Source: Lepraria neglecta (taxonomy: Eukaryota > Ascomycota > Lecanoromycetes > Lecanorales > Stereocaulaceae). Taken from it: DNA of 64,000 nucleotides. Within the stretch, counting starts at the first letter, position 1. Every line of letters starts with the position of its first letter. Under the pieces are notes generated by a model. That model was not told the origin of the DNA, made no database searches, and saw only the letters and a list, made by a program, of their open reading frames with translations. Made by a program: the position numbers and the translations under genes. Shown piece after piece: positions 47,850 through 59,119 of the stretch. The stretch lies in NCBI GenBank assembly GCA_033220425.1, contig CM065652.1, forward strand, positions 3,162,001-3,226,000. Reading direction: 5' to 3'.

Positions 47850-49782
47850 GCAAGTATCAAAAAGATTAATCTCGCTATGACAAAAAAAAGCTGGAAGAGT
47901 GATCCAGGGCCAATTCACTTGGACGTAGGTTTCAGCCTGACCGGCTTGGCCGGCGACTGTGGCGTTGCTAGAGTCGCGAAAGTAGTTCGTCAGCGTGGTG
48001 GCAATGTTGTCCATAGCCAGTGAGATATTGGAGGAAGCGTTGAAGGCAGCTATGATGTTAGATGTGGCTGTAGGAGGTCCCTTATTGTTGATCGTTCCAG
48101 TTATGTTGCCCATAAGAGAACCTATTAAGCTTTGCAGGTTTTCTTCCCACTCGGGCTCAGAGTAATCCGAGAAATGCGTTTCGTCTACATGTGAAGGGAA
48201 TGTCATATTGTAATTATCTCCTATGAATGACAGCCACTTAATAAAATCGGTGGACCCATCGCTGGATTTGAATTGATGCACGACTTTGGTGCCGTACACA
48301 GTCTGAACAATGTTGGAAGACTGCTGGTTGAGGGATACTGAAACATTACGTCTTTGAGCGCAAAAGCTAAGAGCGCACAAGCTAAGAGCGCACAAGCTAA
48401 GAGCGCACAAATCGGCCGCGAGAACGCCTCCGGGGTCAATAGACTGCGTAGATGTTCGGATGAGAGTAACCAAGGCAACGGTCGGAACCGGTGCCGTCCG
48501 TGAAATTAAACGCCATTGTGCTAATCCAACGTAACGGGATTACAAAAATGCTAGTATGTTCTAACCGTCCGAGAGATCGAAGCTAGTAGAAAAGGAGCGG
48601 TTGAGTCTAAGCAGCCAGCCATTATTGTCGGTCATTAGGTCACCGTCTATCATTAGCTGCTGGCCATTCAATTCAGGGAATCTATAAATGTAATTTCTCG
48701 TAGAAATTTCTCCGCACTCATTGGGGCCGTCGCATCCATCATTCTCTTGCTGATCAACGTACGTAGAATTATTTCGTAAGGGCTGGGTGATGTCCTGGCA
48801 TTTGAAGCAAAATCCCAACGACGTGAATAGAGGCCAGGTACAGTTGCCAGTTGGACAATGTGGTTATGTTTCTGATAGTAGGTTTGGATTGAAGACCGCA
48901 TTATTGATAGTGTTGATGAGTGGATAAATATCAGTCAAGTCTTCTGTTTGTGGTCATGTTAGTAGCTGGTCCTAAGGAATTGCAATGCCTTGATGAGGCA
49001 CTTATATCGATTTTGCCAGGCCCACATACCGAGCAAGTTAGGATAATCGTCTATCCTATTCAAGAGCGATGCTAGGTTATCCTTGTAGACCACTCGCTCC
49101 GAGATACTGATCAGTCCTTGAATAAAAGGATCAAAGATAAGGCAAATTATGGTGACAATCGCCCCTATAGACGCCCAAGATCTTCCAGCATTGAGCTAGC
49201 TAAAACGTTGTGATTGGCTTTGACTTCAAGGAGCTTGACTTACAAGCCTCTCCTAGATACGAGCAGCTTGGAAGCACCCAAGGGGCCTCTACTAGCTTCA
49301 TCAAAAGCCTGCAAATCTTGCGGCCGGCGCTGCTTGGAAAACCTCCAAAGCCATTTAAACTGGCCGAATGCAGATGCTACCGTGAGGAGCAGCGAACTCT
49401 TCGATACTGTGGCCAAGGTCGAGACAACAAAATTGAGAGGGACATTGTGAGGCAACCTCGGTAGCGTATGGTCATCGTACTTGCGGAGTATGACAATGAT
49501 GGCAATAAATGCGATAATGCTTAATAGGATGGCCAGCAGCTCTCCCATCCACCAGTCAGCGAACGAGTTTGTAACGCGAGCCCACAATTTAACTTAAAGC
49601 CTTTCCCGTGAAGTTGATCTTTTAAGGTTTCTAGCTGTAACCGCCGAGCTTAATTGCAGAGAGTTGTCGTAGGAGGGATACTCCAAGAGCTCGATATTAC
49701 TAGCCTTCTGCGCATCAGAGCTTGGTAGGGCATAGGAAGTCATAACTTCCTCGACCTCGCCGTGACTGCGATGAAGTGACAT
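47850..49782 (-). pseudogene. DUF3176 fungal membrane protein, decayed
   Basis: DUF3176 proteins are fungal multi-pass membrane proteins of unknown role. The family block WWMGELLAILLSIIAFIAII, then LNFVVSTLATVSKSSLL and DLQAFDEASRGPLG, lies at 49550-49290. After an intron (GTAAGT near 49240) comes SIGAIVTIICLIFDPFIQ. The lumenal part follows (NCTWPLFTSLGFCFKCQDIT, about 48855-48796), and the end reads YVQVNWPWITLPAFF near 47890. Signs of decay are a TAA at about 49596-49594 before the first membrane segment, a TAA at 48866-48864, and loss of the expected final membrane helix after ITLPAFF. A 15-bp tandem repeat expands the coding region near 48380. The start at 49782 is the best available ATG. 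Confidence 0.78.
48356..48410. repeat. 15-bp tandem repeat, about 3.7 copies
   Basis: The unit is GAGCGCACAAGCTAA. On the minus strand it gives repeated LSLCA pentapeptides in the DUF3176 frame without shifting it. The first copy differs by one base. Confidence 0.92.
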
Positions 49783-52244
49783 TATTCTTTAGTCTCCGTA
49801 TAAACAATCAACCAACAAGTTGATCAAGATTTTGGAGGAAGAACGAGACGGTAGAATCATGTTATCGAAGGAACACAAAGTGGGGGAGGGTTGCAGCGCC
49901 GTACGGCCCAACTCAGCCGGCAGTAGACGCAAACGATAGAAGTACAGAGAAAGCGTCGTCGAATCGGTATTGAAAACCATACACCACCTTTTTAGAATAC
50001 CCTACGAGATTGTTGGCGAGATTTCCGGCAATGTTCCAGAACCGCTGGGTTATCTTCTAGCTGCATAGACGACCAATGATATCGCCTGGCCGCCTTATCA
50101 GTATTCCCAATGCAGCTGCAGCGCGACATTTCCATCTCTCAGCCTTCCCAATTGGCCGAAGACCACTATCTTCGCAATATGTTATTGGTCGTAATAATCT
50201 CGTTTCCTTCCTAGAACGGGGTGTCATGCTTTTTATTCCTTCTTCTGGTGCGCGATAATTTCAATGTTGTCTCTTAGTATACCGATGTAATCGCCTTGGA
50301 GCTCGATATGCTAGATATATTGTACCTAGGCTTGAGAGCCTTGTTGGCAAGCGTACTGAAGTTTGGGATTCGATATCGCGTTTGAATGGAAGAACGAACG
50401 AATAGAAGTGGCCGTGATCATGGATTCTTGCTGAGGAAGTTCGCCGCATGGGAGGTCCAGGGCGACCGAATCTGTAGCACGCGCATGAGGCCGCGCTTTA
50501 TCAAACAATACACAGAAAACACCAACATGAGACGAATTCCATCGCGGCATACTTTGCCCTCCAGTGCCGAAGAGATCTCAAATCTCCCCTACACAACAAG
50601 TTAGATGATTCGAGGGTCCCAGAATGAAGCACCCACGCTTTGATTTGCCCATGCTTCAACCTCTCTGTCCGGGAGGTATCCCTCTCTTACCACGCGCTGT
50701 ACATATGGCTCAGTGAACATCTTCCCAACATCCTTGCACAAGGCTGACCTCGGATCCTTCGCGCCATATCTCAAAGAAGGGGTTGCCAGGGTCTGCTGCG
50801 GGGACAAATAGTCCTGGCTGGGAAGATAGGGTATCAAAGTTCATAGAATCGATCAGACGACGCTGAAAGTACGAGGACCAGTTTTCTGTCGGTTGTTAAT
50901 TGAGAACTGCTTCGTCGAAAAGCGTGTGACGATATTCAATACCCATCAGCTGAAGTACCCGGCTGAATCTGACTACCGTGCAGCAATTAGGCGCTGGTGG
51001 CTGTATTGAATAGGAAAATTATGCAAGCTTCATCTTGGCTTTCGAAGTCTAGAACCCTCGCATCTCAAAAAAGCAATGGCAACGCGGGATTCACCAAGCC
51101 GAATGAACATTACCCGGTATCATCCACCATCCCCAGGAATGGGCCGAACAGCCCCCGCGGCAGCCATAGAACCACGCGGCCATTGATAAATTGCCGTTAT
51201 ATACAGACGGGAGATGCGTACGCCTTCCGGATTGGGCTTCGAAGAAGCTCGGAAGCTCAAATTAGAGCCGGGGAAGCTGTATGCCATTCTTCCGCGAGCA
51301 CTGGCTTGCAGATCGAAGATTTGATACAGCGTGATGGCCCGAAATAAAAGATGCCCACTCAGCTACCTGAACACTACTGCTGTTGCCTTTCGCCGTGGAC
51401 CCCGATGCTGGTGTTGCACTCTCACATGGAAGGTTTGTGATTTCCATAATTATGCACCGTCACAACGACGGCGAATTACCAAAGAAACAGCAAATAATGA
51501 AACGGAGGAAAGGAAGCAGAGAATTGCCAAGCTCAAGCGAATTTCAGGGAAAGTAGAAGAGCGCACGTGAATAGATTGAAGACGTCATTAGAGCACACAA
51601 AAAAGGCATTGGAGAAGCTACCATCGCGCCTTTTTCAGCAGGTTCGAGATCTGTACTTTAGACTTGTGGGGGGACTTCTGCGCGAACGTCGTTCGATCAT
51701 ATGTTTTTATCAATACGTTCCCGATAGTCTTAATTATCAATCTAGATGGTCTCGTTGCCAGGCGATATTTCGCTTCTTTTTGCTGTTCGCTTCTTTAATG
51801 AGCTCCTCTTCTTTCGGCCCTCTCTTATATTGCCACGAACCTTTACACAATCAGAGGCTCCTTTAAGTTGTCCTCGATCTCAGTATATCTTACTCTTCAA
51901 TAGATTGTGGCCCGGCCAGCAATTGCCACTTGCTTTCGAATCTTCTCGATTTAAAAAAATAGCCGCTCAATTCGATCATCACGAATAATACTTGTACAGC
52001 GCTTCTTATCTAAGTATTAAATGGTAAAATCAAGATCGAGGAAATCGTCCGCTTTACCAAGACAGGTCTAATAGGCGGAAACTAGCCCTGAAAGCCCTAG
52101 CGGACTCGTCTGAGAACCGAGGGTGCATTTCGGATAAATCTCGGTTAAAGCTATTAGGCCAATCATTTCTGCAATCGCTCCGTGCAAATTCCGTTCGCTG
52201 GACAAGAATTATTGTAATAGACGGAGGAATTTTCGGAGACAAAG
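49783..52244. other. long intergenic region with at most gene fragments
   Basis: No gene is recognised over 2.46 kb. A minus-strand stretch at about 50840-50601 reads like a protein end (EPYVQRVVREGYLPDREV) but needs a frame change from its upstream part, belongs to no family I know, and is probably a gene fragment. The rest has short frames only. Confidence 0.4.
50601..50837 (-). pseudogene. unrecognised protein fragment
   Basis: This is a short frame with protein-like composition (KDPRSALCKDVGKMFTEPY, GYLPDREVEAWANQSV). A neighbouring frame just upstream reads LSSQPGLFVPAADPGNPFFE and could be its natural continuation, which would imply a frameshift near 50760. I do not recognise the family. 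It could also be chance. Confidence 0.3.
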
Positions 52245-53338
52245 ATGGCCGCTGTCTACAAGTCCCTCTCCAAATCATCTGCTCCCAAGGCCTCAATTAC
52301 CAATGGTGTCTCCAAAAAGAACAAGCAAAGAGTACTCATCCTAAGCTCTCGAGGCGTCACCTACCGACATCGGCATCTCCTCAACGACCTCTACTCTCTG
52401 CTACCTCACAGTCGCAAAGATGCAAAATTAGACACAAAGACGAAGCTCTACCAGCTCAATGAGCTTGCCGAGCTCTATAATTGCAACAATGTACTTTTTT
52501 TCGAGGCAAGGAAGGTAGGTACCTTTGGGAGTCGCGAGACATTTTTCGGGACTCCCGACAAATTCCTAGTCACATCTCAAAAGAGTAATTACTGACTGGA
52601 GAACTTCAACAGGGCAAAGATCTCTACATTTGGATGAGTAAGGCCCCGAATGGGCCGACAGTCAAGATGCACCTCCAGAACTGTACGTTGTAGCTCATGT
52701 CAAATCTGGGTGTCTACTCGACACTGACATTCTGCATAGTACACACCATGTCCGAGCTCCACTTCCCCGGTAATTGTCTCAAAGGAACTCGACCCATACT
52801 CTCCTTCGATTCCACCTTCACGTCAGCACCACATCTCCTCGTCATCAAGGAACTCCTCACCCACGCCTTCGGCGTGCCACAGGGCGCTCGCAAAACAAAA
52901 CCTTTCGTTGATCATGTTATGGGCTTTACGATAGCGGATGGAAAGATATGGATACGATGCTTCCAGATCAGCGAGACAGCTGTGTCCAAAAGCGATGCAG
53001 GCAAAGAAAATGAGGCAGATACGTCGGCAACAACGTCCAAAGTCAGCAAAAAGCCGGTTGATACCAAAATCAGCCTGGTGGAAATCGGCCCTCGTTTCGT
53101 CCTCACTCCTATCGTTATCCTTGAGTCGAGCTTTGGTGGGCCTGTGATATACGAGAATAAAGAATTCGTTAGCCCGAATCAGATACGGTCAGATTTGAGA
53201 TTGGGTAAAGCAGGGAGGTACAATCGGCGCAGCGAGCAAGGGCTGGAGAGCAGGAATAAGAAGGGCGAGTTGGGGTTGAGAACGGGCGTTGGAGGGAGGG
53301 AGGTCGATGAGCTGGATGAACGAATACTATTTGCATAG
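52245..53338 (+). CDS. BRX1: ribosome biogenesis protein BRX1 (Brix domain)
   Basis: This is a nucleolar factor needed for large (60S) ribosomal subunit assembly that binds pre-rRNA through its Brix domain. The exons are 52245-52514, 52613-52682 and 52740-53338, with introns of 98 and 57 bp, giving 312 aa (yeast Brx1 is 291). The joins restore FFEARK-GKDLYIWMSKAPNG and VKMHLQN-LHTMSELHFPGNCLKG, both diagnostic for Brx1. The Brix domain covers about residues 28-235 (RVLILSSRGVTYRHRHLLND to LVEIGPRFVLTPI). An insertion rich in Ser, Thr and Lys (about 190-215) splits the domain. The basic C-terminus is typical. It is intact and is the first core gene after the accessory region. Confidence 0.97.
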
Positions 53339-55186
53339 TTTCTGATATGATGAAACTTGAGATGGCAATACGAGCACAATGAAAAGCATCAATGCATTAG
53401 CTTTGGGAGAGTGTCTCCGCGGTCTTGACATAGTGTGGGGCGCACAACACATTGCATATGAACAGGGACTACGACTTGTCGAGTCCGGTCTTAGTGAATT
53501 GCTCGATGGCTCCTATGCATGTCCCTTGGCCCTTGCATACGCGCCCTTCAAACCTTCAGGCACCTTGCCATCCTTCTTGCAACCTCGCTACAACACAAGC
53601 ATCCAAGCTACCACCCACCGTTCTACTGACCCTAAGGTACTTGTTTTTGATCTCGAGCTCCTTACTGATCACTGGAGAAGTAAGAAAAGTCACGATCCCG
53701 TGTCCCGAAGATTCTCGCGAAGCAATCTTCCCACGCGAGAATGACAGCCCGGCTGAACAAAGGAGAAAAAGCACCTAGTAACTTCAACGATGGCAAACAA
53801 GTTAGCAATAAGTAGAGCGACTTCTATGACTTTGTGTCTGACACTATGGAATACCGTATTACTTGGGATGAATTAGTTCCATTGGTGAAGAGTGTCAATA
53901 CTGTGTCTGCTAATGCCATTATCGTGATGGTTGATTGGCGCCTGGAACACTATTGGTTCACTGCAAGCTTTCAACGAAATTGCACTCTAAGCGTGGAGTA
54001 CTCCTTGGCTCTTTAGTACGGCTAATGTATATTCTCATGTCCAAGCATCTCCCCTCAAAGCAGGAATCTTAACGGCTTCAAATTATTGTTAGAAGATTTG
54101 ACACAAAACAAATCTACATTTGGCGTCTCAAGGTGAATATATGATATGGATGACAATTCCTAAAGCTTTCAGTTGAGCTCAAGCGCGAACAGCGCTTCGA
54201 TTGATTGTGAAAGGTGTGCTCCGATCAAAGGAGTGTTCAACCACTCATATATCAATTTCCTACCACAGCATGTCTCGGATGAGCTTCGAGATCAGCCCCA
54301 CGAAACATATCGACCATATTCCCCGAAATCCACAATCATCCACAACCCAGATCGTAACCATTATCTCCAAGTTTTCAGCATCTTCGAGTGCCATCATCTT
54401 CTTGAGACGTCTTATCTCGTTTCCAAAAGCTCAGCTTTCAACACTAGATACCTGCCTGCGTAGCTTGCAACGAAGGACCATCCTGGCTCTACTATGTCTA
54501 TCGTATAATCTTTTATTTTTTATTAAATTTTAATTATTTTTACGAGATAACTTCCGAGCCTCTACTAGATTCTTTATATAGCGTTTATAGTTAGTAAACG
54601 GCTTTTGCAGCTACGTATTGAACTTATTTCCCATATTCTTCCATCAATTACCGTCTCACTTCGACCGGCCATACGTATCAGCGTATTTGAGGCAGAACTG
54701 AACTATTTGGAGGTCTTCTTTAGGGTCGAGTTTTATTCTATTTAGCTCTTGTTTTCGGCCCGGTAGGCTACTCCGCTATCTCTATCGTTACCGGCGGTAT
54801 TGTTACCTTCCTTTTCTCTTTATTCTTCCTCGGTAAGACTCGTAGGGCCTTATTCTTTACCGTAGGTATATCTCTTTCTATCGAGTTGATCGGATTATTT
54901 AGGTTAGTAATTGTCACGGTGCGGCCCAAGGGCTAAAGTTAGATGTCTTAGGGCTTCAACCCTATATACAAACTACCGACCGAGGGTTGGTGACATTAAT
55001 TCTGGCCAAACCAAATTCGCACTGGCTATTTACCCACCCAAATCAGTACGGAAAAATCCCAGAAAATCCAGACATTTAGATGCAAGTCTGGAGAATTTGT
55101 TCGCCAAGTTTGGTGGTTTGGGCGTCGATCATTAATGTGGCGTGGCCACCAATAGTGTCACCGACCCTCGTACGTTGGTACGAGAG
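53339..55186. other. intergenic; degraded repeat-like tract in the middle
   Basis: 53379-54470 holds short frames only, none convincing. From about 54490 to 54910 the sequence becomes AT-rich and TA-rich like RIP-treated repeats. It ends at a TGTCACGGTGCGG sequence that resembles an LTR start. Confidence 0.4.
54490..54916. mobile_element. possible old retroelement relic, RIP-like
   Basis: The composition resembles that of the gypsy fossil at 7-13 kb. The sharp return to ordinary composition at TGTCACGG (54917) could be the edge of an LTR. No second LTR, target duplication or domain could be found in the window, so this is only a possibility. It is broken. Confidence 0.3.
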
Positions 55187-56335
55187 TCATCCTTCCTCAT
55201 CACTCAGGTCTCCTCCATTACCCTTCACTGGCCGCTGAATATTCCACCCCTTCACCTTGTTCGAGAGAAGCACTTGCTCCAGCTCGTCCTCCATCGCCTT
55301 TTCCATCCTTGCCTCTCCAATAATCCTGACGATGAAGTACTTCTCCACTACCAGACTTCGAAGTGCCTGGCACATCAAACTGTCCTTTTTGAGATGGTAC
55401 CGATCTTCTCCCCACCATGTAATCTCGAACGTCTCCAGCATCAGCCCGTCCTTCACAAACTGCTTCACAAGATCTGCAACCTTCTCATCCTGCTCTATTT
55501 GACGTCCTCGAGTGATCACAGATATCTTGATGTGCTTGAGAAGCTGCAGGTGGCGGGTCGGTAATACCACGAGTTTTGATCTTGCACCGGGATGACTCCG
55601 ATATTTGAAGACGTTGCAGCCGTAGAGTATGCCGCTCGCTTCATCATGCACTTGTTTGCAGCTCTCGAGGATCTCAAGGAAGATGGTTTTGTGGTCTCGT
55701 CTCATCTTTGAATTGATGCAATTCGCCCACCGGGCCCTATGAGCTGCTCCGTTGCGACCTGTAAGCTCTGGAAGTTCGATAGGAGTCTTGGGCGTGGTGA
55801 GGAGAAACCTGTATACGAGGTTTCTAATTTCTGGTGGAAATTCCATGAACGGGAACGGCTTGAACGGTTTCTTAGGCGACCTGCGAACGCGTTGCTGAGG
55901 AATAGCTGTCGACTCTGGCTGCAGTGGCGGGCTCAAAGATGATGGAGAGCTTAGTCTCTCTGGACGTCTCTGGAAAGGTCGCCGAGTGATAGGATCCTCT
56001 TCTTCTTTGACTTCCACGCTGCTAGCTCGTCCTTGCGATGCATAAATTCTTCGATGATGATTAGATGGACTGGCAACATCCCCAAACCTTCTCTTTCCAT
56101 GGGGTTTTGGCTCATTTCCCGTGAGGTCAACCGCCCCCGGACGAATGAGGTCGACAACGGTATGCATGTGGTCCAGGGGTGGAATCGACTCTTCGTCAGT
56201 AGAGAGTGTTAGATCAACTAGCTGCATTTGTTGCCTGAGTCCTAAGGTTCTCGAAGCTGCAGGTGTTGATTCAGGGCCTGTAAGGTCGATGGTCTCGCCA
56301 TCTGGGACCCAAGTCGACGAGTAAGAAAGAGCCAT
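55187..56335 (-). CDS. 2EXR/F-box-like protein with four SUMO-interacting-type motifs
   Basis: This is a single-exon protein of 382 aa from the ATG at 56335 (MALSYSSTW); an in-frame ATG at 56407 would add 24 residues. The N-terminus has four spaced hydrophobic-acidic motifs: IDLTG (16-20), LVDLTLSTDEE (39-49), VVDLI (60-64) and VDLTG (69-73). Each resembles a SUMO-interacting motif (V/I-x-L-T with nearby acids). A basic, Ser/Pro-rich linker follows. At about 161-179 comes FPFMEFPPEIRNLVYRFLL, the signature of fungal 2EXR/F-box-like domains, then a conserved-looking body with SCKQVHDEASGILYG. The ligand and role are unknown. A link to SUMO-dependent ubiquitination is possible but is inference. 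Confidence 0.8.
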   Translation of the reverse strand: MALSYSSTWVPDGETIDLTGPESTPAASRTLGLRQQMQLVDLTLSTDEESIPPLDHMHTVVDLIRPGAVDLTGNEPKPHGKRRFGDVASPSNHHRRIYASQGRASSVEVKEEEDPITRRPFQRRPERLSSPSSLSPPLQPESTAIPQQRVRRSPKKPFKPFPFMEFPPEIRNLVYRFLLTTPKTPIELPELTGRNGAAHRARWANCINSKMRRDHKTIFLEILESCKQVHDEASGILYGCNVFKYRSHPGARSKLVVLPTRHLQLLKHIKISVITRGRQIEQDEKVADLVKQFVKDGLMLETFEITWWGEDRYHLKKDSLMCQALRSLVVEKYFIVRIIGEARMEKAMEDELEQVLLSNKVKGWNIQRPVKGNGGDLSDEEG

Positions 56336-56939
56336 TGCGTAAAAGGATATAATTCGAATTGTGACGATTGACAACAAATCTAGCGTATCTAACGCACATG
56401 CAGGCAAGCCTTTGAGAGAGATTCAATTATGGTGCAATGCCCACTCTGCAGGCTCTGCAGGTCTGGGAAATATCTTTTGGATTGGTACCACAGGTTGAGC
56501 AACGATAGATAACTCGACAATTCACGTCAAGGCTGCAGGTACGTGGCAGAGTCAGCAAGACAAACTGCAAGGCGGGAATGCGTGATCACAGCAGGACCCA
56601 GAAGAGTGGTAGCTTCATTTCCTGGGTTGCAGTTGCCTATTTAGAGTAGTGGCTTGAAAATTGCATGAATTTCTGCGTTCTCGTACCGACTAAATCAATA
56701 TGGCACCTAATTGACGGAGGAGAAAGTCCTTGCTATAACCAAATCATAAACGTTGATACAATCACATATTCTCGAGAAAGTTTTAGCAAAGCCGTAGAAT
56801 AATTAGTGCTTACACGTTGGTTTGCGGGGCCCTATAAATTTCGAGAACCACTCCTATGTCATCAGAACCAACTTGACTTCTTTAATTTTCCACATCTATA
56901 GTTGCCCATTCCTGAACGCTATCGGACATCTTAACAATC
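56336..56939. promoter_or_regulatory. divergent intergenic region (2EXR protein / acireductone dioxygenase)
   Basis: 604 bp between divergent starts, holding both promoters. No clear motif assigned. Confidence 0.45.
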
Positions 56940-57591
56940 ATGAAAGCCTACTACTACGACGACGCCGAAGTAAGCCTCCCTGATCTCTCCAAACCCACCC
57001 CACCCCACCCACCTAACACCCCCGCCAGGGCGACCAACGCCTCGACCACGACTCCGGTCGCGAAGTATCCACCTCCTACCTCACCCAACTCGGCGTCCTC
57101 TACCACCGCTGCCCCAGCGTCTCTGCCGTTGACGAAATCGCTGAGAAGCGCTCCTACAAAAACAGAGATGAAATCACCGTCTCGCCCGACAAAATGGGCG
57201 CCGTCTACGAAGAGAAAGTAAAGATGTTCTTCAACGAGCATTTACACGAGGATGAAGAGATCAGGTACATTCTGGATGGGAACGGATTCTTTGATGTGAG
57301 GGATCCGAAGGATGAGTGGGTGCGGATTAGATTGGAGAAAGATGATTTGATTATTTTGCCCTCGGGGATCTTTCATCGGTTTACTACTGATAGTAAGAAT
57401 GTGGGTAGACGCTGGATGTTAAGATCGAGAGGGGACAATGCTAATGGGAATCGCAGTATATCAAAGCTATGCGCCTCTTCAAGGATGAGCCTAAGTGGAC
57501 GCCTCTCAATCGCGCACCGGACCTTGAGAATAACCCACACCGCAAGAGCTACCTCCAGAACAGGGCTTCAGAGGCTGGGATGATGACATAA
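56940..57591 (+). CDS. ADI1: acireductone dioxygenase (methionine salvage)
   Basis: This metal-dependent cupin enzyme acts on acireductone plus O2 in the methionine salvage pathway and gives the keto acid precursor of methionine when iron is bound. The exons are 56940-56969, 57029-57400 and 57457-57591, with introns of 59 and 56 bp, giving 178 aa, the family length. The ten-residue first exon ([10 protein letters not shown]) is typical of fungal homologues and joins [10 protein letters not shown]. The metal ligands are all present: His81, His83 and Glu87 in EHLHEDEE, and His126 in GIFHRF. The block [15 protein letters not shown] precedes the cupin. The C-terminal exon starts [19 protein letters not shown]. 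It appears intact. Confidence 0.97.
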
Positions 57592-57844
57592 AAGCTTTGC
57601 AGATTGTGAATGAATCAAGCCATAGCTCAAGAGGTATGTGAAATCATGATCAAAATTCAATGAAGTTGCATCCACGGGTTTGCCCATATAGAGACATGAG
57701 ACTGGCAATGTGTAGCCTAGTTCACATCAAAGGTGCCCGAATGTTGGTTTGTAAATGTACATTGTAACACAGAGTGCTTGTTTGAGTTACTGTAAAGTCC
57801 ACGTCCCCATACTGGCCCGGAAATCAATTGCCGCTCTCTAGTCT

Positions 57845-58729
57845 TTATAGTGTATCAGTCAAGAGCTTGTTCATCTTCGCAATCTTCGACGAAACGCTGA
57901 GATCAATTGTCCTGTCTCCAACCTCGACAATCAATCCGCCTTTGATATCAGGGTCCACCTTGCAAAGTAGTCAGTATTTGCAACAAGCCAAAACGTAGAT
58001 TCAAGACAAACCTTAGGGACGACCTTCAACTTCTTGCCCTGGCTGTATTCGGACTTAGCCACCGCAATCTCCAACCGTTGTAGCGTCTTCTGGTCAAGTT
58101 TCTATAAAGCCATTTATTAGAACCTATCACCCCAACCCAGCATTCCTGATGCTTACAGATGCGCTCGTAATAGTCAGGTCGACTTCCCCTCTAGCTGCGC
58201 CCATGAGTGTTGTAAATTTCTCGCACACGCCTTCCAATATCCCAAGCCTGTTGTTATCCGCCAGTGTCTTCAAAAAGTTTTTCACAGTATCTCCCTTGTC
58301 CTGCCCTCCCATATGACGCTGTAGCTCTTGCACGATTTGAGACTTGTCGCCCACGCTCAGAGTAGGGGCAGTGAGAATGATAGGCAGCTGTTTGTCCTTT
58401 TTGAAGACCTCGGAGAGGGCTGCGAGGGATTTGGATACGGTTTCCAGGGAGGATGATTTGACTGCGGCAGTGTACTAGGGAAGTGGAGGATCAGTATCGA
58501 CGTACTTGCCTGGCGAGACAATGCCCTAGCTAGGGTAGCTGTGAGCACCATTCACACTTACCAAGGCACTTGCGTATGTTCCATCAAGGCCATACACAGC
58601 TACTGGCGGTTTGGAGTCCGGGGCCGAAGCTGGCTGCGCATAGGTCCTGAGGGCTGGGAAGGCGACGATACACGGCGTCCGTGACACTGCCGCTCGCGAA
58701 GAGACTGCCCTCAATTGTCTTGATAACAT
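57845..58729 (-). CDS. ATP5: mitochondrial F1Fo-ATP synthase OSCP subunit
   Basis: This is the oligomycin-sensitivity-conferring subunit of the peripheral stalk, which ties F1 to Fo at the inner mitochondrial membrane. The exons are 58729-58562, 58474-58157, 58101-58012 and 57958-57845, with introns of 87, 55 and 53 bp, giving 229 aa (yeast OSCP is 212 with presequence). The N-terminus ([17 protein letters not shown]) is basic and free of acids, as in a mitochondrial targeting sequence. Family blocks are [34 protein letters not shown] and the C-terminal [20 protein letters not shown]. It converges on the acireductone dioxygenase gene and appears intact. Confidence 0.97.
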
Positions 58730-59119
58730 GTTGGCGGCAAAACGAAGGGAAGTGGAGGAGGTGGAATAGCTGCTGAGGAGTTGGATGGAGAGGAAGCTTT
58801 CGGTGATTTGGCGCGGTCCTCAATTGAAGGTTATACCCGAATCAAGCCCTCCCTCTCCATTTTACGCAGCTAATTCATGATACAGCATGTTCGCTGGGAT
58901 TCAAACCTAACATGTTTACCTATTGTAAAGATCTAGCCGTATTTTAATTTGTTCTTTTGGTCCCGCTTTCCCTACGAGGTCTACCAAAGCCTATGAAATC
59001 CCTCAAATCTCTCTTCAGAGCCACCCGCTATACATGTCATCCCTAGAATACATCGAAATTCTGAATATCATGCCCGCATAACACATAGAAGAATCACTGC
59101 ATCGACAGACCTTAGCCCA
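58730..59119. other. short intergenic region
   Basis: 390 bp between the OSCP start and the MOB1 stop. It contains the OSCP promoter. Nothing else seen. Confidence 0.5.

Noticed and set aside
51331-51866. Basic plus-strand frames that look like a zinc-cluster linker or coiled coil
   Set aside because: No Zn2Cys6 cysteines or other domain could be found; short frames do not join.
53379-53744. 121-codon plus-strand frame after BRX1
   Set aside because: No family resemblance; lies in the 3' flank of BRX1. An opposing minus-strand frame is equally open, so coding status is not supported.
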